Source: an uncultured Bacillota bacterium
GTDB lineage: Bacteria; Bacillota; Dehalobacteriia; UBA4068; UBA4997
Direction of reading: 5' to 3'
Assembly (NCBI GenBank): GCA_948907985.1
Contig: CAQWMM010000049.1
Location: 1-13,623, forward strand
DNA length: 13,623 nucleotides
The notes under the pieces are model-generated. The model was not told the DNA's origin. It worked only from the letters and a program-made list of their open reading frames with translations, and made no database searches. A program made the position numbers and the translations under genes. Position 1 is the stretch's first letter. Each line of letters starts with the position of its first letter. Positions 1 through 8,370 of this stretch are shown here, piece by piece.

Positions 1-159
1 GTTCTGCTAATGCTGTATCTGGCTAAATATATTCAACCGGAACTTTTTGCAGATTTGGATATTGAAGAGGAAATTCGCTACTATTACAGCAATTTCTACG
101 GCTATGATTTAACGCCGGAACAAATCCAGCTAATCCTCAACCATATGCCGCCGGCTTAA
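1..159 (+). CDS. C-terminal end of iron-chelate ABC transporter substrate-binding protein (partial)
   Basis: Frame 1 is open from the window edge to TAA at 157-159 and gives 52 residues, including the stretch FYGYDLTPEQIQLIL. Periplasmic-binding proteins of the FecB/BtuF group (COG0614) in Firmicutes often end with an F-Y-G-Y-x-L-T/S segment followed by an acidic or Q-rich helix, and this tail fits that pattern. The FecCD permease follows after 5 nt, the normal order for siderophore, haem or cobalamin importers. The mature protein would be a membrane-anchored lipoprotein that delivers the chelate to the permease. The N-terminus, lipobox and binding lobes lie outside the window, so the substrate cannot be named. 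The call rests on context as much as on the tail itself. Confidence 0.75.
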   Translation, partial: VLLMLYLAKYIQPELFADLDIEEEIRYYYSNFYGYDLTPEQIQLILNHMPPA

Positions 160-164
160 TCACT

Positions 165-1172
165 ATGAAAAGAGATAAAAAAATACCCCTGTGGCTATTA
201 ATCGCCATTACTTTGCTAGTTTTCTGTTGGGGAATGTGTTGGGGGCGCTACCAAATATCTTTTCAGGATTTTATTTCTGTGCTTCTATCAAAAATAATGT
301 CAATTCCGAAAACCTGGAGCCAAAACACCGAAAACGCGGTGTGGGTTATCCGTTTTCCCCGTCTGTGCGGAGCGTTTTTAGTTGGCGCAGCCCTGGCAAT
401 ATCAGGCGCAACCTATCAGGGAATATTCCAAAATCCCCTGGTTTCGCCTGATTTATTGGGAGTTTCTGCCGGAGCCTGCGTTGGCGCTTCCATTGCAATC
501 CTGCAAGGCTGGGGCAGCGCGGCAATTCAAATTCTGGCTTTGCTTGGCGGACTATCCGCAGTTGGCATAACAACCTTAATTCCTCGTTTTTTCCGTAATC
601 AAAGCAATCTTATGCTAGTACTTTCCGGAATGATTGTCGGCGGTTTCTTCTCATCAATGCAGGGATTGTTAAAATATATCGCCGATCCGGATACACAACT
701 GGCTCAAATAACATTTTGGACAATGGGCAGCTTAAACAAAGTTGGCATGAACGACATTTTACCTGTATTAGCGCCAATGTTGCTTTGTATGATTGTTTTG
801 GTAAGCATCCGCTGGCAGCTTAATCTGCTTTCGCTTGGTGAGCACGACGCTAAAACATTAGGCGTTAATGTAGCCACACTACGCGGCGTTGCCATTCTTA
901 CGGCTACCATACTCACCGCCTGCTCAATTTGTCTGGCCGGCACCGTCGGCTGGGTTGGTCTGGTAATCCCGCACCTGGGGCGTTTGCTGGTTGGTTCCAA
1001 CAATAAACATTTGATTCCGGCCAGCATTTTCCTTGGCGCGGCTTTTATGATTATCATTGACAATCTAGCGCGTAATCTTACCGGCAGCGATATACCCTTA
1101 AGCATATTAACCGGTTTTATTGGCGCACCGGCCTATGCGCTATTATTATTGCGCCAACGCAGTCAGGTATAA
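165..1172 (+). CDS. FecCD-family iron-chelate ABC transporter permease
   Basis: The product has 335 residues, the usual FecCD/BtuC length, and is almost entirely hydrophobic, with about ten membrane helices expected; the first spans residues 8-25. Family hallmarks are the VIRFPRL segment near residue 61, followed by GAALAISGATYQGIFQNPL and the conserved SPDLLGVSAGA. Near the C-terminus is the ATPase-contact region GWVGLVIPHLGR, then DNLAR and LTGFIGAPAYALLLLR. It would form a homodimeric channel for ferric siderophore, haem or corrinoid. The gene starts 5 nt after the binding-protein stop with no strong ribosome site of its own, which suggests translational coupling. The ATPase gene follows after 36 nt. 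The family call is secure; the substrate is unknown. Confidence 0.93.
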   Translation: MKRDKKIPLWLLIAITLLVFCWGMCWGRYQISFQDFISVLLSKIMSIPKTWSQNTENAVWVIRFPRLCGAFLVGAALAISGATYQGIFQNPLVSPDLLGVSAGACVGASIAILQGWGSAAIQILALLGGLSAVGITTLIPRFFRNQSNLMLVLSGMIVGGFFSSMQGLLKYIADPDTQLAQITFWTMGSLNKVGMNDILPVLAPMLLCMIVLVSIRWQLNLLSLGEHDAKTLGVNVATLRGVAILTATILTACSICLAGTVGWVGLVIPHLGRLLVGSNNKHLIPASIFLGAAFMIIIDNLARNLTGSDIPLSILTGFIGAPAYALLLLRQRSQV

Positions 1173-1208
1173 ATTGTTGCTCTTGATTAAACAGCGAGGT
1201 AAACAACG

Positions 1209-1994
1209 ATGACAAGCCCTTGTTTAAGCGTAGAAAACGCCTCATTTCGATATGATGCAGACCGCCTTTTGTTCCATAACCTTAGTTTTCAATTATTTCC
1301 CGGCGAAACTCTAACCATTCTTGGCCCCAACGGCGCTGGCAAATCTACCTTATTGGATTGTATTGGCGGCATACGCAGGCTGCTTTCAGGTAATATACAA
1401 ATTGACGGTACAGATTTATCACAATATTCTCGTAAAATGCTGGCGCAAAAAATAAGCTATGTACCGCAAAATCACGCCAAAACCTATGAGTTTATCGTGC
1501 GTGAATATGTGGCAATGGGCCGTGCTCCTTATATAAGCGTATGGAGCAGCCCCTCTGAACAGGATTATATGCTGGTGGATAAGGCGCTGGCCCAGTTAGG
1601 CATAAGCCACTTGGCCGATAAAATATACACCCAGTTAAGCGGCGGTGAATGTCAGCAGGTTATGATTGCCCGTTCGCTGGTTCAACAGGCCAAAATCATC
1701 ATTTTTGACGAACCAACCAATCATCTTGACTATGGCAATCAACTTAAAGTACTACGCCAAATTAAACACCTGGCCCAGGAGGGCTACAGTCTGATCTGGA
1801 CAACCCATGTACCTGACCATGCCCTGATGTTAAATGGCAGAGTTGCTATTTTAGAGCGAAACGGCGCCTGGGAAACCGGTTTAGCCGCCGAATTAATCAC
1901 TGAAAGCAGAATGACCAGACTTTATGACACCAAAATCTGCCTGACTTATGTGGAAAAGGCCGAACGTGAAGCTTGTATTCCCTATCGTTTATAA
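1209..1994 (+). CDS. Iron-chelate ABC transporter ATP-binding protein (FepC/FhuC/BtuD type)
   Basis: The product has 261 residues and is a complete ABC ATPase: Walker A GPNGAGKST at 39-47, Q-loop Q87 (YVPQNHA), signature LSGGECQQV starting at 143, Walker B IIIFDEPTNHLD around 163-174 and switch histidine H200. The E-C after LSGG and the R-E-Y-V-A-M-G-R-x-P-Y segment at 98-108 are typical of the FecE/BtuD branch that powers iron-chelate and cobalamin import. An AGCGAGGT-like ribosome site lies just upstream of the ATG. It is the third gene of the importer operon and is followed by a terminator, so the operon ends here. The C-terminal 40 residues are a short extension without a recognised domain. 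Confidence 0.94.
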   Translation: MTSPCLSVENASFRYDADRLLFHNLSFQLFPGETLTILGPNGAGKSTLLDCIGGIRRLLSGNIQIDGTDLSQYSRKMLAQKISYVPQNHAKTYEFIVREYVAMGRAPYISVWSSPSEQDYMLVDKALAQLGISHLADKIYTQLSGGECQQVMIARSLVQQAKIIIFDEPTNHLDYGNQLKVLRQIKHLAQEGYSLIWTTHVPDHALMLNGRVAILERNGAWETGLAAELITESRMTRLYDTKICLTYVEKAEREACIPYRL

Positions 1995-2005
1995 ATATAA
2001 TTTAC

Positions 2006-2041
2006 AAAAAAATCTACCGCTTAAACCACGGTAGATTTTTT
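2006..2041. terminator. Bidirectional intrinsic terminator between convergent operons
   Basis: AATCTACCG at 2011-2019 pairs with CGGTAGATT at 2029-2037 around a 9-nt loop. An A-run precedes the stem and a T-run follows it, so U-tailed hairpins form on both strands. It sits between the iron importer (+) and the nucleotidyltransferase operon (-), which converge here. Confidence 0.88.
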
Positions 2042-2079
2042 CAAGCCAATTGGCAATCATTTTATGTGCCAAATAAAAT

Positions 2080-2793
2080 CTATTTTCTAATCCCCTCCAC
2101 TATTTGCAGCTCGGCCACTGTATCAATTTCTACAATAGCGCCGGCCGCAACATCCTGCACCGCCAAATTAAGCTCTCCCTGCTGAATAAGCCTGTCCACC
2201 ACTTCGTCCCAATAAAGTTGTTCATGGCCAATTTCGTGATAAATTTTCATAACGGCCTGAATAATCTTCTCCGCATCAATCTGCCGAAAATAAGATATAC
2301 CGACCATATTAAACAAATTTTCGCCGCCAACGCCAATAGCAGAAATTTGCCCGCCGGCCATATGCAGCACCCAGTCATCGGAATACCCCGGCACCATTTT
2401 ACCAAAGTAACAGGAACCAGGCAAATCCAGCATAAAAATGCTGGTATCAGACACATACAAATCCGCCTCGCAAACAAAACAGTTAGCCCCGCCCATAACC
2501 TCGCGCGCCGCATAAATAGAAGATATATTATTCTTAAAAGCATATTCCGGGTTCTCAATTAAAGTTAGATGGGGATATTTTTGCGTCAAATAATCAAACT
2601 GCTCTTTAAGATAGCCTACCACCACATAGATATGCCCCACGCCTCGCCGCTGCAACCCGGCCAACACTGTTTCAATCATCGGTTTGCCGCACACCTTAAC
2701 CAGCGGCTTGGGCGTTTTCAGCGTCAATGGGCGCATTCTCTCCCCTTTGCCTGCGGCCATAACTATGGCAATTTCGTTTGCCGAATTATTCAT
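2080..2793 (-). CDS. LicC/PntC-like headgroup nucleotidyltransferase
   Basis: The product has 237 residues from the ATG at 2793. That start is chosen because a GGGAG site lies 9 nt upstream and because it gives an 8-bp ATGAATAA overlap with the permease stop; an in-frame ATG at 2814 would add seven residues. The nucleotide-binding signature AAGKGERMRPLT at 13-24 continues into TPKPLVKVCGKPMI. A NNISSIYAAR stretch (89-98), the acidic metal site in CEADLYV (D111), YWDEVV (D196) and the final EIDTVAELQ all resemble phosphocholine cytidylyltransferase LicC and 2-aminoethylphosphonate cytidylyltransferase PntC more than hexose-1-phosphate enzymes. It should join NTP to a phosphorylated or phosphonate headgroup and release pyrophosphate. 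The nucleotide and substrate are inferred. It is the last gene of an operon with an importer, which suggests that it activates the imported compound. Confidence 0.85.
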   Translation of the reverse strand: MNNSANEIAIVMAAGKGERMRPLTLKTPKPLVKVCGKPMIETVLAGLQRRGVGHIYVVVGYLKEQFDYLTQKYPHLTLIENPEYAFKNNISSIYAAREVMGGANCFVCEADLYVSDTSIFMLDLPGSCYFGKMVPGYSDDWVLHMAGGQISAIGVGGENLFNMVGISYFRQIDAEKIIQAVMKIYHEIGHEQLYWDEVVDRLIQQGELNLAVQDVAAGAIVEIDTVAELQIVEGIRK

Positions 2794-4393
2794 AAGAATT
2801 TCTCCCGTTTCCAATTTGCAACAATTTTTTAAGCAAATAAATAACGCATTTCATCGCCAGATTTACAATCAGTATCAGCAGCGACACAAAAGCAGCCGCC
2901 TCCAGCAGGGTTTGCGCCTCAAACTGGTTAATCATCAAGGATACCGGCTTAGTCCTGGCATTAGCCAAAAAGGCCACTGCCGATATAGTCATCATCGAAT
3001 TGACAAAGAAATAAGCAAACATTTCCAGCAGAGTTCCGCTAACCTGCGGCAGGATCACATCTTTAATCATACGCAGCCGCGAAATGCCCAGCGTCGCCCC
3101 CACCGCTTCTAAATTAGGATTAAGCTTGCCCAAACTGTTATACATCATTAAATAAGGCGAGGAAAAGAAGTGAATAATATTCACCAGAACCAGCACCGCC
3201 ATTGTGCCGTAGATAAAGCTGCCCTTAAAAAACATCACATAAGCCAGCCCCAGCACAATACCGGGCACTGCCAGAGAGATAATCGCCATTAAGTGCAAAA
3301 ACCTGGCGCCCCTAAACGGCAGGCGCACCGTCAGATAAGCGCAGAGAAACGCCGCCGTCATGCCGATTGCCCCAACCGCCAAAGCGATCATCACCGAATT
3401 GGCCAAATAACTTAACGCACCCTTATCAATGGTGGATATTATGTTTCGCAGAGTAAAACTCATATCCTTGGGATAGCGGCTGGCCACGCTTAGCTGCACA
3501 AAAGAAAGCAGCGGATAAACCACCGCGGCCGATACGACGGCTAAAATACCCATGGCCAGAGAATCACGAAACACAGATTGCTTTATGCAAAAAGAGCGGC
3601 TGGCAAAATTGATGCCAGCATATGTACGGCAAAGCATATCTATCAAGAAAGCCGCCAGCGCCGGCAACAGCAAAAGCAGCGCAAACACACTGCCTTGCTC
3701 AAAATCCAGGCGGCCGATTACTTCCTCATACATAATTACTGGCAAAGTTTTATAACGGCCTCCTACCATCAACGGCACGCCATAATCAGTAATTATCATG
3801 GTAAAAGTGGCAAAAGTAACGTTTATTAGCGGTTTGCGCAAATATGGCAGGGTTATGGCGCAAAAGATGTTTCTCTTAGGCAGCCCCAACACCGCCGCCG
3901 CCTCATAGGGCGTATAATCCTCATATTGCAGCACATCAGCCAGCATTAAATAAGCCACCGGGAAAGCATACATCACACTGCCCAGCACAATACCCCAAAA
4001 GCCGTAGATACCGCCGCTTAAACCCAACAAATTTGTCAGCCGACCATTCGCGCCAAACAAAATCACCAGCCCCATACCATGCGATATGGACGGCACCAGC
4101 ATGGGCAGCATTAACAGAATTTGAAACATTCCTTTGCCGCTAACATTGGTGCGCTGTATGCACCAGGCCAGCAGCATAGCCAAGGCAACGGCCAGGCCGG
4201 TAGCGCAAAGCGCCACGCAAACCGAATTGGCGATCCCCACCCGCACCACAGGGTTGATAAATATTTTGCCAACGTCCGCCCGCAGGCAGGCCGCAAACAT
4301 CCGCAGCAGCGGCAAAATCACCGCCACCAGAAAAAAACTGCCCAGCAAAAGCGCTGTAATGTTTAGCGTATTATCGTTTCTTCTTAACCTCAT
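2786..4393 (-). CDS. Fused two-domain ABC transporter permease (iron/2-aminoethylphosphonate type)
   Basis: The product has 535 residues with about 12 membrane helices arranged as two tandem binding-protein-dependent permease domains. Each half has its EAA coupling loop: YEAAAVLGLPKRNIF around 163-177 and LEAVGATLGISRLRM around 428-442. Single-chain double permeases of this length are typical of ferric (FbpB/AfuB) importers and of the putative 2-aminoethylphosphonate importers (PhnU2 type). Its position between a COG1840-type binding protein and a cytidylyltransferase-like gene favours a small phosphonate or phospho-alcohol over free iron, but this is inference. The ATG lies 9 nt after the ATPase stop and the local ribosome site (GTAGGG) is weak, which suggests coupling. 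The 3' end overlaps the nucleotidyltransferase start by 8 bp. Confidence 0.9.
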   Translation of the reverse strand: MRLRRNDNTLNITALLLGSFFLVAVILPLLRMFAACLRADVGKIFINPVVRVGIANSVCVALCATGLAVALAMLLAWCIQRTNVSGKGMFQILLMLPMLVPSISHGMGLVILFGANGRLTNLLGLSGGIYGFWGIVLGSVMYAFPVAYLMLADVLQYEDYTPYEAAAVLGLPKRNIFCAITLPYLRKPLINVTFATFTMIITDYGVPLMVGGRYKTLPVIMYEEVIGRLDFEQGSVFALLLLLPALAAFLIDMLCRTYAGINFASRSFCIKQSVFRDSLAMGILAVVSAAVVYPLLSFVQLSVASRYPKDMSFTLRNIISTIDKGALSYLANSVMIALAVGAIGMTAAFLCAYLTVRLPFRGARFLHLMAIISLAVPGIVLGLAYVMFFKGSFIYGTMAVLVLVNIIHFFSSPYLMMYNSLGKLNPNLEAVGATLGISRLRMIKDVILPQVSGTLLEMFAYFFVNSMMTISAVAFLANARTKPVSLMINQFEAQTLLEAAAFVSLLILIVNLAMKCVIYLLKKLLQIGNGRNSYE

Positions 4394-4402
4394 TTTTCGG
4401 CC

Positions 4403-5161
4403 CTACTTCACCGCGTATTTCAGCAAGCTATCTATCTTAATTTGCAGGTTATCCAGCACAAAGGCGCGCACATAATCATCCGCCGGGGTTCGCAGAATTT
4501 CTGCCGGGGCGGCCAGCTGATGAATTTTGCCACCAGCCCCCATTACCATAATCCGGTCAGACATTGCAAAGGCTTCTTCCTGGTCATGGGTGATGTAAAT
4601 CATCGTAGCGCCGCTATGCTGCTGAATACGTTTCAATTCAGCCCGCAAAGCAAGCCGCGTGGCCACGTCTAGTGCGCTCATCGGCTCGTCAAGCAGGATA
4701 ATAGCCGGCCGCAGGGCCAGCGTGCGAGCGATTGCTACGCGCTGCATCTGTCCGCCGGAGAGCTGGGCCGGATATTTTTTGGCATGCTCGCTCAGGCCAA
4801 CCTGCGCCAAAAGCTGCATTGCCCGCTGGCGCGCACCGGCTTTCAGCTCCGCCCGCAAACGCATAGCGTATTCCACATTGCGCAAAACTGTCATATTCTC
4901 AAACAAGGCGTAATTTTGGAAAACAATGCCCATACTGCGCTTATCCGGCGGCTGTTGGGTAATGTCGGCTCCATCAAGCGTGATACTGCCGCTGTCCGCC
5001 GGCAAAAGCCCAATCAAGATGCGCAGCAGCGTAGTTTTGCCGCAGCCGGACGGCCCCAGAATCGACAGAAACTCCCCCGGCTGCACCTGAAAACTGACAT
5101 TTGCCAAAATCTTTTGGCTGCCAAAGCTTTTGCTGATACCGCTGACGATTAATGATTCCAT
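4403..5161 (-). CDS. ABC transporter ATP-binding protein (PotA/FbpC/PhnT2 type)
   Basis: The product has 252 residues: Walker A GPSGCGKTT at 36-44, Q-loop Q82 in VFQNYALF, signature LSGGQMQRVA from 134, Walker B LLDEPMSALD from about 156 and switch H192 in ITHDQEEAF. The HDQEEA sequence and the signature belong to the spermidine/ferric/phosphonate importer branch. The protein is shorter than PotA or MalK (about 350 residues) because it lacks most of the C-terminal OB-fold regulatory domain, so it is close to a bare motor domain. The ATG lies inside the end of the binding-protein gene, overlapping it by 13 bp. It would energise the fused permease encoded next. Confidence 0.93.
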   Translation of the reverse strand: MESLIVSGISKSFGSQKILANVSFQVQPGEFLSILGPSGCGKTTLLRILIGLLPADSGSITLDGADITQQPPDKRSMGIVFQNYALFENMTVLRNVEYAMRLRAELKAGARQRAMQLLAQVGLSEHAKKYPAQLSGGQMQRVAIARTLALRPAIILLDEPMSALDVATRLALRAELKRIQQHSGATMIYITHDQEEAFAMSDRIMVMGAGGKIHQLAAPAEILRTPADDYVRAFVLDNLQIKIDSLLKYAVK

Positions 5162-6147
5162 TGATCTAACAACCGCTCTTTCAGCTCAATATCTTGAATC
5201 CCCGCCATGTTGCCATAAGAAATGTTCTGCGGGTAATTGGGCACTTTGATTTCCTGCTCCTTATAAATACGCTCTGGCGCGTAAAGCTCCTTATCAGCAG
5301 GCGTAACGTCAGACACAATATAATCAAAAACTTTCATTATATCAGCGTCCGTTTCCCGACCAACGATAACGGCGCTGCCGCCGGTGGTATATGGCGCACC
5401 CTCGGCAAAGAAAATTATTTCCAAATTGCCGCCCTCGTTGATCATCTCCACAGCCTGATAAGTGATACCCAAACCAATAGCGGCCTCGCCGGTAAGCAAG
5501 GCTTTTACCGGGCCGGAACCGGAAGTGGTGAACCCCTGACCGCTCATATTTTCGGCCAAAGCGTCAAAATAGGCAAAGGCCGCATCCTCGCCGCGCTCGT
5601 TTACCATGTTCAGCAGGAATATATAGCCGGTGCTGGAGGATTTGGGGTTGGGCATTGATATCAGCCCTTTGTATTCCGGTTTCAGCAAATCATCATAGCT
5701 GGCCGGAACAGCCAACCCCTTGGCCGCCAGCGCCCCAGCGTCAACAATTATGCCGCCGCTCAGGCGATACCACGGCGCATATTTATGGTGTTCCGGTGGC
5801 AAATCCTCCATATACACGTTAAAATCCACATTGTCCAGAACCGCCAGACTGTCGCTGACCTTTTCCAGATAGGTGCTTTCCAGCTCCATAACAATGTCCG
5901 CGTCAGTTTCCGAACCCTCGGCAAATAACTTGGCCGCCAACGTGCCGGTGTCAATATCCACCAGCTGAATGTCATATTCCGGGAAATGCTCCGTCAGCAT
6001 CTGGCGGGCTTGCTCGTTGCGGTAATCCTCCGCCGTGGAATAAATCGTAATGGTTTTGGCTTTATTTTCATTGCCGCAGCCAACCAAAAGACCAAGCGAT
6101 ATAACAAACAATACTCCTAAAAGCAATATTTTAGTCAGTTTCTTCAA
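5149..6147 (-). CDS. Lipoprotein solute-binding protein, COG1840-like
   Basis: The product has 332 residues from a TTG start at 6147. TTG is chosen because it follows a GAGGAG site by about 10 nt and begins directly with a signal peptide (MKKLTKILLLG). The signal ends in a lipobox with the acylated cysteine at C24 (LLVGC), so the protein is anchored to the outer face of the membrane. The body has the two-lobe binding-protein pattern: TITIYSTAEDYR early, PNPKSSSTGYIFLLN in the middle, and TTSGSGPVKALLTGEAAIGLGITY. These resemble ferric-binding and 2-aminoethylphosphonate-binding proteins. The paired tyrosines that bind iron in FbpA are not clearly present (only one Y in GITYQA), which weakens the iron option. 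It overlaps the preceding gene by 17 bp, linking it to the 721-residue protein. Confidence 0.88.
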   Translation of the reverse strand: MKKLTKILLLGVLFVISLGLLVGCGNENKAKTITIYSTAEDYRNEQARQMLTEHFPEYDIQLVDIDTGTLAAKLFAEGSETDADIVMELESTYLEKVSDSLAVLDNVDFNVYMEDLPPEHHKYAPWYRLSGGIIVDAGALAAKGLAVPASYDDLLKPEYKGLISMPNPKSSSTGYIFLLNMVNERGEDAAFAYFDALAENMSGQGFTTSGSGPVKALLTGEAAIGLGITYQAVEMINEGGNLEIIFFAEGAPYTTGGSAVIVGRETDADIMKVFDYIVSDVTPADKELYAPERIYKEQEIKVPNYPQNISYGNMAGIQDIELKERLLDQWNH

Positions 6148-8296
6148 GTGGTTTCATCTCCTCATGGCTAAATTCCTGAACTTCAATATCGACTTTGGGG
6201 AAAGTTGTTGAACGATACAAAGGCATTTCCAGCAAATCAGAGTCAAGCTCCAGCATGGGCATCATATGCAGCGGCTGGCCGTTGCGGTTGATAAACTGCA
6301 AATTATCTTGCATTAATATTTCCGCAATCACCTGCCGCTTGGCGTTTATCTGGAGCATATAATTGTCGGTTAATTTTTCCACCAATTGTTTTTGAACCAG
6401 CGGGTAATCCTCTTGAGAAAGTTTTTTGCCTTCAATTTCTTCCTGTTTTTTTATAATATCATCCGTTTTGGAAAGAAAAAAATCGTATCTGCTATCCCGC
6501 ATAAGCTTATTTAAAATTTTAAATTTGTCAAACCATTCTGTCAGCTGTTCTTTTTTCACCGGCTGACCGTCCCAATATTCAAAGTCATAGCCATAGAACT
6601 TATAAGCATCACGCATACAAAATTCAATAAAGGCCCGTTCGGTATCATTAGCGTACTCCGCATTTTTAAGATATATCGCGTCTAAACTAAATCCCCTGGC
6701 GTTGCCCACGTCGGAAAGTGGATCATGCTCGCCCAAGTATGAGCAATATTTCATCGTATCCGTGTACGGCAAATCCAAAAAAGCTGCCAAAGCCCTAAAA
6801 GTGGCCTCCACATTAAATTTGGCGTCCTCAAAACGCACCAAGCGGCAATCCTTAAAAAGCCTGTCCTGCCAATCAATCATAAAGCTGCGGTTCAGCACCC
6901 TGTTAATTATAGCGTCATCAATAACAAAATATTTTTTTCTTTCCTGGCCTGTTTCTTTTTCCTCTTTTATATATTGTTTATTATCTTTTTCAACCGAGTA
7001 ACATTTATATTTCATAGTTGCCGCATGGCTAGCGGTGATACTGCGCAACGGCGTAAAAGTCTTGATATACTTAAAACCGCGAAACACATCAGCTTCCCGT
7101 ACCTTTTCATATTGTTCAGAATAAAGCAAATATTGACTGCGTTCATTAACCTGCAAATTATAATAAATATTATGAAAATGCGGCTGAAAAAAAAGGGCAG
7201 GAACAATACGCGCGGTTTTATCCCCATTTGGGGAGATTACAGCTTGATTATTTAAAAACATAGCGGCCAATATATCCTTTTGGCTGCGATTCCGCAAATT
7301 AAAAAGTTCCAATAGCAATTTTTTGTTTCGCCAGTCAAAAGAGTTTACGGCTGCAACAGGGTTAGCCGTTTTAGCTAAAATATCCTCCATATTCTTTATC
7401 TGATTGACAGTATCCTCAAACATAATAGAAGGCATAGCCAACAAATTGGGGTGAGAATCAAAAATTTCATTAAAATAATCGCCGCCATTATCTGAAGAAA
7501 GCTGCGTATGCCAAATAAGCCGGTTTATCTCCCGAATATGTAAAGGCTCCAATTCATATTGGCCGTAATCTATGCCGAAACGTTCCTTAAAATCTATAGG
7601 ATACTGCCGTATTTCATCTTCAATCAAAAAAACAATCTTTTTATCCTTTAACAAGGCCTGCAAATCCAAAACCTGCAAATAGGCGCAGAAAACCGCCCAA
7701 TCCGTATAGTGCAAATAAATGTGGTTCTCTCGCGCCACATATTCGCTTTTGCGCACGTTATCATTTAAATATTCCAATTCATACTGCGAAAAAACATCCG
7801 CCGCCAAAATGGGTTTTTCCAAATCCTTAAAAAAATTACGGCTGACTACCGGATGACGGAAATTAACATATTCACCAAATTTCTGTTCGGCAACGTAATA
7901 TGGCGTATATTGATTATCATCATAGGGAAAGAAAATAATTGGCAGTTCATCAAAGGGCAAAAAATCTTGGCGAAAGATATAGGGATATTTAGCAAGCAGA
8001 CGGCAGTTTTTTTCATAATGTTTTTGCAGCGTTTTAACATTCGGCTGGTAAAAAGCTCTGTCCATAATCGCCAGAATATCATCCCGGGCAAAACCCCGAT
8101 TATACAAATCCTTAAAACAGGTATAAGCAATTTTATAATCATCATCAGCGCCGAACTGCAAAATATTTAAAGCGCACTCCAGCTCAACAGCCGAATCTTT
8201 ATCCTTATATTCATTAAGCGCCAGCTTATAGGCTTTAACCATATCGGCGTTTTCGCCTAAGACAGCAAATTTGCGGGCGATTTCTATTGTTTGCAT
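6131..8296 (-). CDS. Large protein of unknown function with degenerate sulfotransferase features
   Basis: The product has 721 residues and no signal peptide or membrane helix, so it is probably cytoplasmic. Residues 1-110 are helical and charged, perhaps TPR-like. From about 270 there are traits of the sulfotransferase fold: IFDSHPNLLAMPS (278-290), which resembles the helix after the PAPS loop, and YIKTFTPLRSITAS (410-423) at the place of the usual R-D-P-R-D-x-x-x-S segment but without RDP. CRLVRFEDAKFNVEATFRALAAFLDLPY, around 483-511, matches the classic C-terminal V-R-Y-E-D-L helix pattern. No normal GTT/S phosphosulfate loop is visible, so sulfate transfer is doubtful. The last 140 residues are highly charged, with possible coiled coil at 600-665. 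The ATG has an AGAGGA site 11 nt upstream. As first gene of the transporter/nucleotidyltransferase operon and neighbour of flagellar genes, it may be the transferase that uses the activated headgroup; that is speculation. Confidence 0.6.
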   Translation of the reverse strand: MQTIEIARKFAVLGENADMVKAYKLALNEYKDKDSAVELECALNILQFGADDDYKIAYTCFKDLYNRGFARDDILAIMDRAFYQPNVKTLQKHYEKNCRLLAKYPYIFRQDFLPFDELPIIFFPYDDNQYTPYYVAEQKFGEYVNFRHPVVSRNFFKDLEKPILAADVFSQYELEYLNDNVRKSEYVARENHIYLHYTDWAVFCAYLQVLDLQALLKDKKIVFLIEDEIRQYPIDFKERFGIDYGQYELEPLHIREINRLIWHTQLSSDNGGDYFNEIFDSHPNLLAMPSIMFEDTVNQIKNMEDILAKTANPVAAVNSFDWRNKKLLLELFNLRNRSQKDILAAMFLNNQAVISPNGDKTARIVPALFFQPHFHNIYYNLQVNERSQYLLYSEQYEKVREADVFRGFKYIKTFTPLRSITASHAATMKYKCYSVEKDNKQYIKEEKETGQERKKYFVIDDAIINRVLNRSFMIDWQDRLFKDCRLVRFEDAKFNVEATFRALAAFLDLPYTDTMKYCSYLGEHDPLSDVGNARGFSLDAIYLKNAEYANDTERAFIEFCMRDAYKFYGYDFEYWDGQPVKKEQLTEWFDKFKILNKLMRDSRYDFFLSKTDDIIKKQEEIEGKKLSQEDYPLVQKQLVEKLTDNYMLQINAKRQVIAEILMQDNLQFINRNGQPLHMMPMLELDSDLLEMPLYRSTTFPKVDIEVQEFSHEEMKPLEETD

Positions 8297-8323
8297 ATCA
8301 ACACAAATCCTCTCTTATAAATT

Positions 8324-8358
8324 AAAAGAGGAGCGGTCTTACTGACCGCCCCCCTTTT
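8324..8358 (-). terminator. Strong hairpin terminator/attenuator between yjfB-like gene and the five-gene operon
   Basis: The arm AAAAGAGGAGCGGTC (8324-8338) pairs with GACCGCCCCCCTTTT (8344-8358) around a 5-nt loop, a 15-bp stem with two mismatches. Read on the - strand it ends in CTCTTTTAATTT, so it works as a rho-independent terminator for the motility genes. It also has T6 on the + strand. Only 27 nt separate it from the next start codon at 8296 and I see no convincing promoter in that gap. The downstream operon may therefore depend on readthrough, making this a possible attenuator. Confidence 0.75.
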
Positions 8359-8370
8359 TTACGCATTACA

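Noticed and set aside
704..1105. Opposite-strand open frame inside the FecCD permease
   Set aside because: It is an antisense shadow of a well-supported membrane protein gene, with no recognisable domain.
5149..6147. Firm assignment of the second importer to ferric iron
   Set aside because: The adjacent-tyrosine iron site of FbpA is not evident, and the operon context with a cytidylyltransferase-like gene points elsewhere.
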